Shown here one piece after another: positions 17,304 through 26,097 of a stretch of 44,298 nucleotides of DNA. Numbering within the stretch: the first letter of the stretch is position 1; each line of letters starts with the position of its first letter. Where the stretch lies: contig JAFTVH010000025.1 in assembly GCA_017465845.1 (NCBI GenBank), positions 1-44,298 of the forward strand, written 5' to 3'. The position numbers were made by a program, and so were the translations under genes. The notes beneath the pieces were generated by a model that did no database searches, was not told the DNA's origin, and saw only the letters and a program-made list of their open reading frames with translations. This DNA is from Lachnospiraceae bacterium (lineage in GTDB: Bacteria; Bacillota; Clostridia; Lachnospirales; Lachnospiraceae).

Positions 17304-18245
17304 GTGAAACCGAAAACAAAATTAGGACGGCGCAGTGAGTTGGCTAATAACCTCTGGCGACACAGGGGGTTGGTTCCCTTTGTGATCCCGGGATTGATTC
17401 TTGTTATTATGTTTGAATACATACCTATGTATGGCCAGATACTGGCGTTTAAACGCTTTGATTTCAGATTAGGAATTACTGATAGTCCTTGGGTGGGATT
17501 GGATAATTTTAAGTTTTTATTCCAGAATTCGACAATTGCCTGGCGTATGATTCGTAATACAGTGGGATATTATTTCTTGTTTACGGCTGTAGGGTTGGTA
17601 TGTAATATAACCCTTGCGATTGCATTATATGAATGTGTCAGCCGCCGTTTTGTCAAGGTCAGTCAGACAATTATGATTATGCCTACATTCATTTCCTATA
17701 TTGCGGTAGCTATGATTTTAAGAGGTCTAATTGGGGGAAATGGATTGATTACGAATCTGATTGAATTTGTGACCGGGGAAAATATCATGTTCTACACGCA
17801 AGCAAAATATTGGCCGTTAATATTGACGTTAGTAAATGTGTGGAAAGGTACAGGATATGGCTCGATACTTTATTTGGCGTACCTGACTGGTATGGATCAA
17901 GAACTCTTTGAGGCAGCAGCAATAGACGGTGCAACAAAATGGCAGAGGATTAAGTATATTACAATACCATTGCTGTCTAATATTGTAGCAATCAGGTTAC
18001 TGATGGGGCTGGGAGGTATTATGAACTCTAATACAGGTTTATTCTATCAGGTAACAGGCAATATTGGTTTGTTGTATTCGACAACTCAAACAATAGATGC
18101 GTATGTACTAAATGCTATGATGAATAGTAGTAATTTCGGTGCTACAGCAGCTGTTACCTTGTTTCAGAATGCTATAGGTACCTTTATGCTGATAGTAGTG
18201 AATCTGGTTGTCAAGAAGATATCACCGGAACATTCAATATTCTGA
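17304..18245 (+). CDS. ABC sugar transporter permease (LplB type)
   Basis: A 313-aa inner-membrane permease with six predicted helices. The first segment, LVPFVIPGLILVIMFEYIPMYG, and the EAA loop AAAIDGATKWQRIKYITIPLL, which contacts the ATPase, identify it. It belongs to the LplB branch of CUT1 importers, usually taking oligosaccharides with large lipoprotein binding proteins. The start is a GTG with GAGGAGG about 7 bases upstream. It pairs with the following permease; no ATP-binding subunit is encoded nearby, so a shared MsmK-like ATPase elsewhere is likely. Confidence 0.93.
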   Translation: MKPKTKLGRRSELANNLWRHRGLVPFVIPGLILVIMFEYIPMYGQILAFKRFDFRLGITDSPWVGLDNFKFLFQNSTIAWRMIRNTVGYYFLFTAVGLVCNITLAIALYECVSRRFVKVSQTIMIMPTFISYIAVAMILRGLIGGNGLITNLIEFVTGENIMFYTQAKYWPLILTLVNVWKGTGYGSILYLAYLTGMDQELFEAAAIDGATKWQRIKYITIPLLSNIVAIRLLMGLGGIMNSNTGLFYQVTGNIGLLYSTTQTIDAYVLNAMMNSSNFGATAAVTLFQNAIGTFMLIVVNLVVKKISPEHSIF

Positions 18246-18264
18246 CAGTTGGGAGAACGTAAGT

Positions 18265-19164
18265 ATGAGTACAGAAAATAAAAAGATTAATATAAATCAG
18301 GTTATATTAATGATTGCTTTATCGATTTTTACACTTGTCTGCGTATTGCCGGTTTTATTGGTGGTGATAGTATCTTTTTCAACGGAAGCGAGTATTACGG
18401 AAAAAGGATTCAGTTTCTTTCCTACAGGATGGACACTTGACGGTTATAAATATCTGCTTACGTTTAAGGATTCTTTGATAACCGGTTATATGGTTACCAT
18501 TTTTGAGACGGTTTTTGGAACATTGCTTTCATTGCTGGTGACGAGTATGTATTCTTTTGCACTTGCCCGGCGCAGTTGGAGAGCAAGAGGTTTTTTGACG
18601 GGAATTTTGATTACTTGTATGTTATTTAACGGCGGTGCAGTGGCAACTTACATAATTAACACGAATGTATATCAGTTTAGAAATAATTTACTGGTACTTA
18701 TCATACCGGGAGGATTGAGTGTTGGGAATGTTATAATCATGAGAACTTTCATTAACTCCAACATACCGGAAGCTTTGATTGATGCTGCTAAGATTGATGG
18801 TGCTTCAGAGGGATATCTGTATTGGAGGGTGACAATACCTCTGATGAAGCCTTGTCTTGCGTCCATTGGTTTTATGGGAGCAGTGGGGCACTGGAATCAA
18901 TGGTATACGTCAATGTTATATTTTGACGATCCGAAATTGACATCGCTGCAGTTGCTTTTAGTTCGCATTGAAAAGGATTTGGAATATCTAAAGTCAAATC
19001 TGGCAACGTTGACAGCTGAAGAATCGCAAATGCTTCTTGAGATGCCAAGCGATTCAGTACGAATGGCTATCCTGTTGGCAACATTGGGACCTATGCTTGT
19101 AATATATCCTTTTTTCCAAAAATATTTCACAAAGGGTATGACCATGGGAGCCGTGAAAGGTTGA
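18265..19164 (+). CDS. ABC sugar transporter permease (YtcP type)
   Basis: A 299-aa inner-membrane permease, the second half of the CUT1 importer. Hydrophobic helices begin at VILMIALSIFTLVCVLPVLL. The EAA motif reads DAAKIDGASEGYLYWRVTIPL. The C-terminus FFQKYFTKGMTMGAVKG is the family hallmark. The start at 18265 is chosen over upstream in-frame codons because GGGAG lies about 9 bases before it and the gene then begins 19 bases after the previous stop. It forms the membrane channel with the product at 17304-18245. Confidence 0.93.
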   Translation: MSTENKKININQVILMIALSIFTLVCVLPVLLVVIVSFSTEASITEKGFSFFPTGWTLDGYKYLLTFKDSLITGYMVTIFETVFGTLLSLLVTSMYSFALARRSWRARGFLTGILITCMLFNGGAVATYIINTNVYQFRNNLLVLIIPGGLSVGNVIIMRTFINSNIPEALIDAAKIDGASEGYLYWRVTIPLMKPCLASIGFMGAVGHWNQWYTSMLYFDDPKLTSLQLLLVRIEKDLEYLKSNLATLTAEESQMLLEMPSDSVRMAILLATLGPMLVIYPFFQKYFTKGMTMGAVKG

Positions 19165-19246
19165 TTGCGCCATGAAAGCGCGCACAGTCTGATGTATATA
19201 ACTCTTAAAGGGTTTATATAAATATTAAATGTAGGAGGTTTTCATT

Positions 19247-20776
19247 ATGAAAATGAAAAACGTATTGGGAGTACTGCTTTCTGTAGTTATGATCACAGGT
19301 TTATTGACTGGTTGTGGTGATTCGCAGACAGTTGAGAGTACTTCACAGGAACAGAAGAGTAGTTCCCAGGTAGAAACACAGAGTAGCGCTTCATCGGAAG
19401 AAGTGCAGGATGAAGTAAAGGAACCGGCACACATCGTAGTTGCTATGTATAACCCGGCAGTGCTCCCTTTGAATGACCAGATGGAAGAATATATCAACAA
19501 TCTGGATTGTATGAAGGAAGCGAATCTGACAGTAGATATCATCAGTTTTACTTACAATGATTACTATCAGAAGATTGAATTGGGATTGGCTGCAGGAGAT
19601 CAATACGATCTGGTTTATGCACCACAAACGTATTATACATTGTATTCATCAAATGGTGTACTTGCTGATATCTCTGAATTGTTGACTACAAAGTATACTA
19701 CTTTGTATGATATGATTCCTGATGTATTCTGGAATGGTCTGACAATAGACGGCAAAATCTATGGTGTGCCTACATTGAAAGAATATGCTGCACAGTGGGG
19801 AATCATTGTGTCAAATAAGCTGTTGGAAGATACCGGAATCAAAGCAGAGGATATTACAGATTGGAAGAGCGCATATGATCTTTTAGTTGCAGCAGGTGCT
19901 AATGGACGTAATGGTTTGCATTTAAACTCTACCAGCGATTATTCTCAGTTGTTCATGTATGACAAATATGTGTCAATTTCAGGTGCTGCGGCAGTGGAAA
20001 TTGGTAACGAATCAGCTGGTGTTGTAAATAAATTTGAATCAGACTACTACAAGGAAATGGTTTATTATCAACGTGAGCTTTACGAAGCCGGTGCAATACA
20101 TCCGGAAGTAATGGAAAACGTTACTTTTGACCAGGAAACAGAGAAATTATATGGTGCACGTCCTATTTCCTATACTCCATTCGCAGAAGCAGGTATTCTG
20201 AATGGTGAAGCTACTTATATTCCTATGACGAGCATAAGAACGGATACATCTGTTACAAGAGGTTCTATATGGGGTGTAACCAATAGATGTGAGAATAAGG
20301 ACGCAGCAGTTGCATTTTTGGAACTTTGGAACACGGTTCCTGAGATTAAGAATACATTTGCCTATGGGCTGGAAGGTATTTCTTATAATTTGGTCGATGG
20401 AAAGGTTAAGCGTACGGATGATTACAGGAACTGGTGGAGAGCACAGAATTGGCAGACGGGAAATATGTTCATTTCTTATTTAGAAACATCTGAGCCTGAC
20501 GGCAAGTATGAAGCATATGAGGAATGGTGTGCACAGACAACAGCTTCAGCTATTCTCGGTTTTAGCTTTGATGCAACTAATGTTAGTGCACAAGTTGCTG
20601 CCTGCAATGCAGTAATCAAGGAGTATTCACCTGCTCTGTTCATAGGTGTCATTGAAAAGGATCAAATCGAGAGTTATCTGGCTACCTTCAATGAACAGTT
20701 ATACGCATCAGGACTTCAGGATATCATTGATGAAATGAATGCACAGTTGGATGTTTGGTTTGCAAATCAAAAATAA
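19247..20776 (+). CDS. Extracellular sugar-binding lipoprotein of the cluster 1 importer
   Basis: A 509-aa solute-binding protein. The N-terminus is a lipoprotein signal: basic MKMK, hydrophobic core, and lipobox LLTGC with the lipidated Cys at residue 23, followed by a Ser/Gln/Glu-rich linker (about 25-60). The mature part is the large type that goes with LplB/YtcP permeases. It should capture the oligosaccharide outside the membrane. AGGAGG lies 8 bases upstream of the ATG. A hairpin directly behind it may lower expression of the enzymes downstream relative to this abundant protein. Confidence 0.93.
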   Translation: MKMKNVLGVLLSVVMITGLLTGCGDSQTVESTSQEQKSSSQVETQSSASSEEVQDEVKEPAHIVVAMYNPAVLPLNDQMEEYINNLDCMKEANLTVDIISFTYNDYYQKIELGLAAGDQYDLVYAPQTYYTLYSSNGVLADISELLTTKYTTLYDMIPDVFWNGLTIDGKIYGVPTLKEYAAQWGIIVSNKLLEDTGIKAEDITDWKSAYDLLVAAGANGRNGLHLNSTSDYSQLFMYDKYVSISGAAAVEIGNESAGVVNKFESDYYKEMVYYQRELYEAGAIHPEVMENVTFDQETEKLYGARPISYTPFAEAGILNGEATYIPMTSIRTDTSVTRGSIWGVTNRCENKDAAVAFLELWNTVPEIKNTFAYGLEGISYNLVDGKVKRTDDYRNWWRAQNWQTGNMFISYLETSEPDGKYEAYEEWCAQTTASAILGFSFDATNVSAQVAACNAVIKEYSPALFIGVIEKDQIESYLATFNEQLYASGLQDIIDEMNAQLDVWFANQK

Positions 20777-20808
20777 TATTATATAATAGTGAAGCAGTGT
20801 GTTTAGTA

Positions 20809-20852
20809 GAAGTGTCGTCGGAAAACTGAAAATGGTTGGAAGACGGCACTTC
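20809..20852 (+). terminator. Intra-operon hairpin after the cluster 1 binding protein
   Basis: GAAGTGTCGTC (20809-20819) pairs with GACGGCACTTC (20842-20852), 11 bp with one G-T pair, followed by CTTAATAATTTC. Without a real T-tract it is probably a weak attenuator or 3' stabiliser. Confidence 0.5.
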
Positions 20853-20880
20853 CTTAATAATTTCTGACTGGAGGAAAGAC

Positions 20881-21951
20881 ATGAGACACAATCAATTGGA
20901 ATTCTTTAATGCAGCAGAGGTGGAGGAAAGTCGCTGCGGTGTAAGAATGTATCGTTTTCCACGTGCTGTATGTGACGCAATGGGAGCAACACTTAAAGAC
21001 GGTGAAAATAAATTCGGACGTTATGTATCACAGACGACCACAGGGTGTGAAATCCGTTTTGTGACGGATGGCGATAGGGCACGTATTGCATTGACTTCTC
21101 TGGATTATAACGGCTATGTGCAGGTATTCTGTGGGGACTTTGCTTACTATGAAGGATATACCTACCAGTTCCCGGTACAAAGGGATCGGGTAACCATAAT
21201 CGAACTGAAGCGTCCGAAACTTTTGGATACAATGAATCCTGCTCTGCAACAGGTTTCTTTCGCCCCACAGGTCTGGAGGATTATGAGTGGGATTAATATG
21301 ACGCTTGCCATGGTAGATTTCGAAGGCTTTGGTTTCAATGTCAGACCTCCCAAACCGGAAGAAGTACCTGCGAAGACATTACTCTGCTATGGTACATCGT
21401 TGACATTTGGTGCCTGTGCCAATGCTCATGGGATTGCATATGTGCAGCTTTTGGGAAGGCTCCTGGGCTGTAATATAATGAATAAGGCTATGGGCGGCTC
21501 ATGTATGAATGAACCAGGTGTGGCAGATTACTTTGCATCAGGTCAGGAACATTTTAATAGTGTTTTACTGGAGAATGGCGTTAATATGAGTGGCAGTGGA
21601 GATCTTTATCGAGAGAGGACATCATATCTGCTGAAAAAGCTGACGAAAGCATATCCTAATATGCCAATATACTGTGTGACTGCTTATCCTAATCAATTCA
21701 ATATAGTTGGTGATTGTCCGGTTCCATGTCTGAAAGATACAAATAATCCGGAAGCACGCTATCAGAATGACAGGATCATACGGGAAATAGTAAAGGAATA
21801 TCCATCCTGTAAGTTGATAGAGGGAGCAGAAATGATGGATCATTCTACGGATCTGACCATAGATGGTATACATCTATCCGATTATGGTCATATACGAGTA
21901 GCACAAAATCTGGCAAAGCGTATTGAGCTATCTGAGATATATCATGAATAG
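20881..21951 (+). CDS. SGNH/GDSL hydrolase with N-terminal beta domain
   Basis: A 356-aa cytosolic hydrolase (no signal peptide). Residues about 1-155 are a beta-rich accessory domain; about 160-350 is the SGNH catalytic domain. The nucleophile block is LCYGTSLTFGA, with Ser near 173. NKAMGGSCM provides the Gly block. DGIHLSDYGH near 328-337 gives the catalytic Asp and His. Such enzymes are often carbohydrate acetyl-esterases, so removal of an acyl group from the imported glycan is plausible but inferred. The start at 20881 is set by GGAGG 7 bases upstream. It lies between the binding protein and the GH95 enzyme in the same operon. Confidence 0.85.
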   Translation: MRHNQLEFFNAAEVEESRCGVRMYRFPRAVCDAMGATLKDGENKFGRYVSQTTTGCEIRFVTDGDRARIALTSLDYNGYVQVFCGDFAYYEGYTYQFPVQRDRVTIIELKRPKLLDTMNPALQQVSFAPQVWRIMSGINMTLAMVDFEGFGFNVRPPKPEEVPAKTLLCYGTSLTFGACANAHGIAYVQLLGRLLGCNIMNKAMGGSCMNEPGVADYFASGQEHFNSVLLENGVNMSGSGDLYRERTSYLLKKLTKAYPNMPIYCVTAYPNQFNIVGDCPVPCLKDTNNPEARYQNDRIIREIVKEYPSCKLIEGAEMMDHSTDLTIDGIHLSDYGHIRVAQNLAKRIELSEIYHE

Positions 21952-22025
21952 GGTAAAATGATTTCAGTACGCACATATACTTACGGCTGCTGTTAGATTC
22001 AGAACTAAGTGGAAGGCAGGTATAT

Positions 22026-24191
22026 ATGGAAAAATCAGATCAACCGATGAAATTGTGGTATCGTCAGCCCGCGACTGAATGGGAAGAAACCCTTCCCATA
22101 GGAAACGGTAGTCTGGGAGCCATGATCTGGGGCGGTGTAGAGCATGAAATACTGGGGCTTAATGAGGAAAGCATCTGGTCCGGATACTATAAAGATAAGA
22201 ATAACCCTGAAGCTTATACATATCTGGAACGTGTCAGGGAACTTATTTTTGCGGGAAAGTGTCTTGAGGCTGATAGACTGATTTATGAGAAGATGATGGG
22301 AGAGTTCAATGAGTCGTATTTGCCATTGGGTAATCTTTCTGTGAAATTTGTTCATGAGCAGCCGTGCAGTGAATACTTCAGAGAATTGAACCTTGAGGAT
22401 GGTATTGTGAAGGTAGGTTATGACTGTGATGGATATCATTTTGAGAGGGAATACTTTGCAAGTTATCCGGCAAAAGCGATCATTGTCAGGATTAGGGTAG
22501 GAAAGCCGATATTGGACATGGAAGTTTCTATGAATTCGCTTCTCAAGTATCAGTGTGTGGCCGGGGAAGATGGTCTGGTATTTTATGGGAAATGTCCGGA
22601 GCACATAGATCCGTCTTATATGCCGACCAGACCGGAATCTGTTATCTGGGGAAGCAGAGGAACGGAAGTACGAACTGATATCAAAGTGCTGTCCTGTGAC
22701 GGTAATGTTGCTTCTCAGGGAGACAGGCTGGTGATCAATCAAGCCAGGGAATGTGTGCTGATGATTTCTTCGGTAAGAGATGCATATGTTTCGCAAGAAG
22801 CAACTTATGAGGATTTACTGAAGGAGCATATCAGGGATTACCAAAAAATTTATAATAAAGTGGAACTCTATCTGGGAGAGCAGAAGAATCTGCCAACAGA
22901 TGAAAGATTAGCTGCTCTAAAGGCAGGGGAGGAAGATAATGGGCTTTATGCTTTATATTTCCAGTATGGCAGATATCTGTTGATTGCATCCTCCAGGGAA
23001 GGCAGTCTGCCACCGAACCTGCAGGGCATTTGGAGTTGGGAACTCCGAGCCCCCTGGAGCGGCAATTATACAGTTAATATCAATACTCAGATGAACTATT
23101 GGCTGGCACAGAGCTGTAATCTTCAGGAATGTATGGAACCGTATTTCAGGTTCATGGAACGTATTTGTGAGGAAGGTAAGAAGACAGCAGATATCCATTA
23201 CGGCTGCAGAGGTTTTGTCTTACATCACAATGCTGATTACTGGTGCAATACGAATCCTGTAGGATTATTGCCCGGACAGAAAGGCAGCAGTGGTGAATTT
23301 GTGCAAAGTGCATTCTGGCCCATGGGTGGTGCATGGATGACATTAGAACTTTATAAAGCGTATGAATACTGCCTGGACAAGGAATATTTGAAAGATGTTG
23401 CATACCCAATCACCAGAGAAGCTGTACTGTTCCTTGTAGATTGGCTGGTAGAATATAAGGGAGAATATGTGACATGTCCTTCTATTTCACCGGAGAATTC
23501 TTATGTGGATGCAGACGGAAAACGGGTACGCTCCACAATGAGTTCAGCTATGGACATTGCGATTGTGGCGGAAGTATTTGATAATTACATTCACATGTGC
23601 GAGGTTCTTGGAGTAAAGGATGAACTGCTTGCAGATGTGAAAGAAAAGCGAGATCGACTTAGTCCTTTTAAGATAGGAAGTTATGGCCAGTTACTAGAAT
23701 GGTATGAGGAATATGAAGAATGGGAGCCGGGACACCGCCATTTGTCACATTTGTGTGGACTATTCCCGGGAGAGCTTTTTGCAGGGAATAAGGAACTGAT
23801 TGAAGCCAGTCGTGTTTCACTGATGCATCGCCTGGAGAATGGCGGAGGTCATACCGGATGGAGCTGTGCATGGATTATCAACCTGTTTACAGCACTGAAG
23901 GATGGAGAGAGTGCTTATGAATACTTAAAGACCCTGCTGACCCGGTCTACATATCCGAATCTTTGGGATGCGCACCCGCCATTCCAGATAGATGGTAATT
24001 TCGGAGGAACTGCAGCCATTGCGAATATGCTGGTGCAGGACAGAGGGGGAAAGGTAGAGATACTTCCCGCACTGCCTAAGCAGTTTGAGAGTGGTTACGT
24101 GAAAGGGCTGTGCATCAAGGGAAAAAAGGCTGTAGATATTACCTGGAGTAAAGCGGGAGAGGAAAAAAAGTATCGGATTTATGAAAACTGA
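22026..24191 (+). CDS. GH95 family glycoside hydrolase (alpha-L-fucosidase-like)
   Basis: A 721-aa enzyme of glycoside hydrolase family 95. The N-terminal beta domain starts with [20 protein letters not shown] and the (alpha/alpha)6 barrel follows. Counterparts of the Bifidobacterium AfcA catalytic set are visible: the Asn pair in NINTQMNYW (about 351/353), a Glu in SPENSY (about 490) and an Asp in [12 protein letters not shown] (about 656). Known activities are 1,2-alpha-L-fucosidase and alpha-L-galactosidase. There is no signal peptide, so it acts inside the cell on imported oligosaccharide. It lacks the extra domains of secreted fucosidases, hence the shorter length. No fucose-catabolism genes (fucI, fucK, fucA) accompany it. 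Confidence 0.9.
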   Translation: MEKSDQPMKLWYRQPATEWEETLPIGNGSLGAMIWGGVEHEILGLNEESIWSGYYKDKNNPEAYTYLERVRELIFAGKCLEADRLIYEKMMGEFNESYLPLGNLSVKFVHEQPCSEYFRELNLEDGIVKVGYDCDGYHFEREYFASYPAKAIIVRIRVGKPILDMEVSMNSLLKYQCVAGEDGLVFYGKCPEHIDPSYMPTRPESVIWGSRGTEVRTDIKVLSCDGNVASQGDRLVINQARECVLMISSVRDAYVSQEATYEDLLKEHIRDYQKIYNKVELYLGEQKNLPTDERLAALKAGEEDNGLYALYFQYGRYLLIASSREGSLPPNLQGIWSWELRAPWSGNYTVNINTQMNYWLAQSCNLQECMEPYFRFMERICEEGKKTADIHYGCRGFVLHHNADYWCNTNPVGLLPGQKGSSGEFVQSAFWPMGGAWMTLELYKAYEYCLDKEYLKDVAYPITREAVLFLVDWLVEYKGEYVTCPSISPENSYVDADGKRVRSTMSSAMDIAIVAEVFDNYIHMCEVLGVKDELLADVKEKRDRLSPFKIGSYGQLLEWYEEYEEWEPGHRHLSHLCGLFPGELFAGNKELIEASRVSLMHRLENGGGHTGWSCAWIINLFTALKDGESAYEYLKTLLTRSTYPNLWDAHPPFQIDGNFGGTAAIANMLVQDRGGKVEILPALPKQFESGYVKGLCIKGKKAVDITWSKAGEEKKYRIYEN

Positions 24192-24214
24192 TTGATATAG
24201 TTAGGAGGAGTGGT

Positions 24215-25210
24215 ATGAAAAAATATTTATTGCCTCAGAATGGGAAATTTTACCGGGCAAATCTCCATGCCCACACGAATATGTCAGATGGAGAGGCTTC
24301 GCCGGAGCTGGTCAAGGAGGTGTATAAGGGGATGGGATATTCTATTGTAGCTTATACTGACCACGATATTTTGCTGGATCGCTCTCAGTTGAGCGATAAA
24401 GAGTTTCTTGCACTGAACGGCTACGAGATGGAGATCAACGGAAAAGGCACACCGGACTGGTCAAACATGGAGACTTGTCATATCTGTCTGATCGCGCTGG
24501 AGCCGGATAATCTGAAACAGGTCTGCTGGCACCGAAGTGACTATTTATATGCTCATGCCGTGGAGTACAGAGATCAGATACAGTTTTATGAGGATGAGCC
24601 GGATTACATCAGAGAATATACCGGCGAGTGCATCAGCGATATGATGAAGCGTGGCCGGGAGCATGGTTTCTTTGTTACATACAATCATCCCACTTGTTCC
24701 CTGGAGAATTACACCCATTACATAAACTACCACCATATGCATGCAATGGAAATGTATAACGGAGCGGAGGAGTACAATCCCCGAGTGTATGACGATATGC
24801 TTCGGGCAGGAAAGCGGATTTACTGTATCGGTGGGGATGACAATCACAATCGGCCCCTTCCGGACGGTGGCTGCGGTGGTTCATGGACCATGATCAAGGC
24901 AGAGAAGCTGGATTACCGCACCATTACTCAGGCATTGCTGGATGGGCATTTTTATGCGACTCAGGGACCGGAGATCCGTGAACTCTGGATAGAGGGGGAT
25001 GAGCTACATGTGGTTACCTCCGATGTGGAAAAGATTCAGTTTATTCCATCAAATCGGAGAGCAAAGCGATTCTGTGCGGAGGAGGGGAAGTGTCTCAATT
25101 CAGCGGTGTATAAGATGTATCCGGACAGTGAATATGTGCGGATCACTCTGGTGGATCACCGGGGAAGAACTGCCAGCTCAAACGCATATTTTAGGGATGA
25201 GCTGTTTTAA
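24215..25210 (+). CDS. PHP domain metal-dependent phosphoesterase-like protein
   Basis: A 331-aa protein with the PHP metal-binding motifs in order: LHAHTNMSDGE (residues about 17-27), AYTDHDILL (about 47), a central YNHPTCS and GGDDNHNRP (about 210). These give the His/Asp set for a trinuclear metal site. The last ~90 residues form a small beta domain often seen in PHP proteins of sugar clusters. Related proteins hydrolyse phosphoesters; what this one cleaves is unknown. AGGAGG lies before the ATG. It is the last intact gene of the cluster 1 operon, followed by a decayed oxidoreductase gene. Confidence 0.85.
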   Translation: MKKYLLPQNGKFYRANLHAHTNMSDGEASPELVKEVYKGMGYSIVAYTDHDILLDRSQLSDKEFLALNGYEMEINGKGTPDWSNMETCHICLIALEPDNLKQVCWHRSDYLYAHAVEYRDQIQFYEDEPDYIREYTGECISDMMKRGREHGFFVTYNHPTCSLENYTHYINYHHMHAMEMYNGAEEYNPRVYDDMLRAGKRIYCIGGDDNHNRPLPDGGCGGSWTMIKAEKLDYRTITQALLDGHFYATQGPEIRELWIEGDELHVVTSDVEKIQFIPSNRRAKRFCAEEGKCLNSAVYKMYPDSEYVRITLVDHRGRTASSNAYFRDELF

Positions 25211-25395
25211 ATTAATAGAAGTGATAAAGGGCAGGGCTGCGTTGGAGGAACGGGATGCAGTGTGTCTGAATACCTGAGCGGTGATGAGTAATGAGCAGAA
25301 GGCATCCAATATGCTGTTACAGAAGTCATGCCACGACATTGATATCCTTCAGTGGCTGATTGGTAAATATAGTTTACTCATAAAGATGAGTTAGC
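25202..25395 (+). pseudogene. Remnant of a Gfo/Idh/MocA oxidoreductase
   Basis: One frame, broken by TGA at 25275-25277 and TAG at 25393-25395, encodes FKLIEVIKGRAALEE and then MLLQKSCHDIDILQWLIGK (25311-25367). The second segment is the conserved helix of Gfo/Idh/MocA enzymes around their catalytic His (xKSCHDxDxLxWLxG). The rest of the gene is gone. The remnant begins within the last codons of the PHP gene, in another frame. The first segment is only a suggestive match. Confidence 0.7.
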
Positions 25396-25435
25396 AGGAG
25401 GGTTGTCCAATGTGATATGTCCTCCTGCTATTTTA
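25394..25435 (+). terminator. Terminator closing glycan cluster 1
   Basis: GCAGGAGG (25394-25401) pairs with CCTCCTGC (25421-25428), followed by TATTTTAC. The loop contains CAATGTGATATG, identical to the loop of the terminator at 14268-14308. Confidence 0.8.
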
Positions 25436-25564
25436 CCTGATTCTGCATGGTAGGTATACTGGTGCTGATTACGATAGAAAATATGTATTTTTATATGAAA
25501 TAGACAGATAAATGTAGAATTAAAACAAAATAAGATAAAAATATAAAAAATATTAGAAAATATA

Positions 25565-25592
25565 TTGACAAATACAAAGTTTGTGGTATAAT
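25565..25592 (+). promoter_or_regulatory. Consensus promoter of the orphan RNA
   Basis: A perfect TTGACA (25565-25570), 16 bases, and a perfect TATAAT (25587-25592), with an extended TG before the -10. A ~60-base A/T tract upstream resembles an UP element. It is the best promoter in the window. Confidence 0.9.
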
Positions 25593-25598
25593 TAAATC

Positions 25599-26002
25599 AA
25601 CAAAAGAAAACAAGACCAAAACAAAAAACATTCACTAAGAAAAAGTGAAAATATCAAAGAAAGCGAGGTACGGTCCACCTAAATACTTAATTTAAAACCA
25701 AACCCCAGAATCTAATTATAAGATATCAGAATTCAGAAGATATGAAAAGATGACAGGTGGGTGCTGGAAGTCTTAAAAAGGTGATAAAAGTACTAAGTAA
25801 GGCTACCAATTCTCAGATTCCATCCAGAAAAGGAAGAACTACTTAATATGGGTTACCTTTAAAGTATAAGAAGAATTCAAAATATCAAGTAAAAAGGTTC
25901 AGGCAATATTCTTCTAGAAGAAAGAAAGTGAGGAACAGACCATTGAATAATGAAGTCTGAAAGAGCGTATCGAAAGAAATGTTAGTCGATACGCTCTTTA
26001 TC
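25599..26002 (+). ncRNA. Candidate ~400-nt structured non-coding RNA, class unknown
   Basis: From the consensus promoter to a terminator-like stem there is no ORF of meaningful length in any frame, and short ATG frames stop within a few codons. The RNA is A-rich with GC-containing helices: 25631-25636 with 25644-25649; 25675-25680 with 25755-25760 (extendable by G-T pairs); TAAGTA with TACTTA around 25793/25842; 25869-25876 with 25908-25915; and a bulged hairpin 25936-25959 just before the terminator. It does not show the signature sequences I know for tmRNA, RNase P RNA, 6S RNA or SRP RNA. Its length, strong promoter and isolation between clusters suggest an independently transcribed, abundant RNA. 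The exact ends are estimates. Confidence 0.6.
25960..25999 (+). terminator. Terminator of the orphan RNA
   Basis: A 13-bp perfect stem, A25960-G25972 with C25987-T25999 (core AAGAGCGTATCG), 14-base loop, then ATCATT. The stem is strong and the T-tract short. Confidence 0.7.
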
Positions 26003-26003
26003 A

Positions 26004-26032
26004 TTGCACAGAATTGAAATCTCTGTTATCAT
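26004..26032 (+). promoter_or_regulatory. Promoter of the GH3 gene
   Basis: TTGCAC (26004-26009), 17 bases, TATCAT (26027-26032), about 65 bases before the GH3 start and directly after the RNA terminator. Confidence 0.55.
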
Positions 26033-26097
26033 GTATCATATAGTGAAAACCGCAAACCAATCGCGCAGGACAATCAACGTATAAGGAGTTTACATAG

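Noticed and set aside
14279-25435. Glycan cluster 1 as a mobile element
   Set aside because: No integrase, transposase, target-site duplication or tRNA junction is visible; the repeated terminator alone is not enough.
25599-26002. The orphan RNA as tmRNA, RNase P RNA, 6S RNA, SRP RNA or a group II intron
   Set aside because: None of the hallmark sequences I know for these (for example the tmRNA 5' end or RNase P core) is visible, there is no reverse transcriptase, and the length does not fit 6S or SRP RNA.
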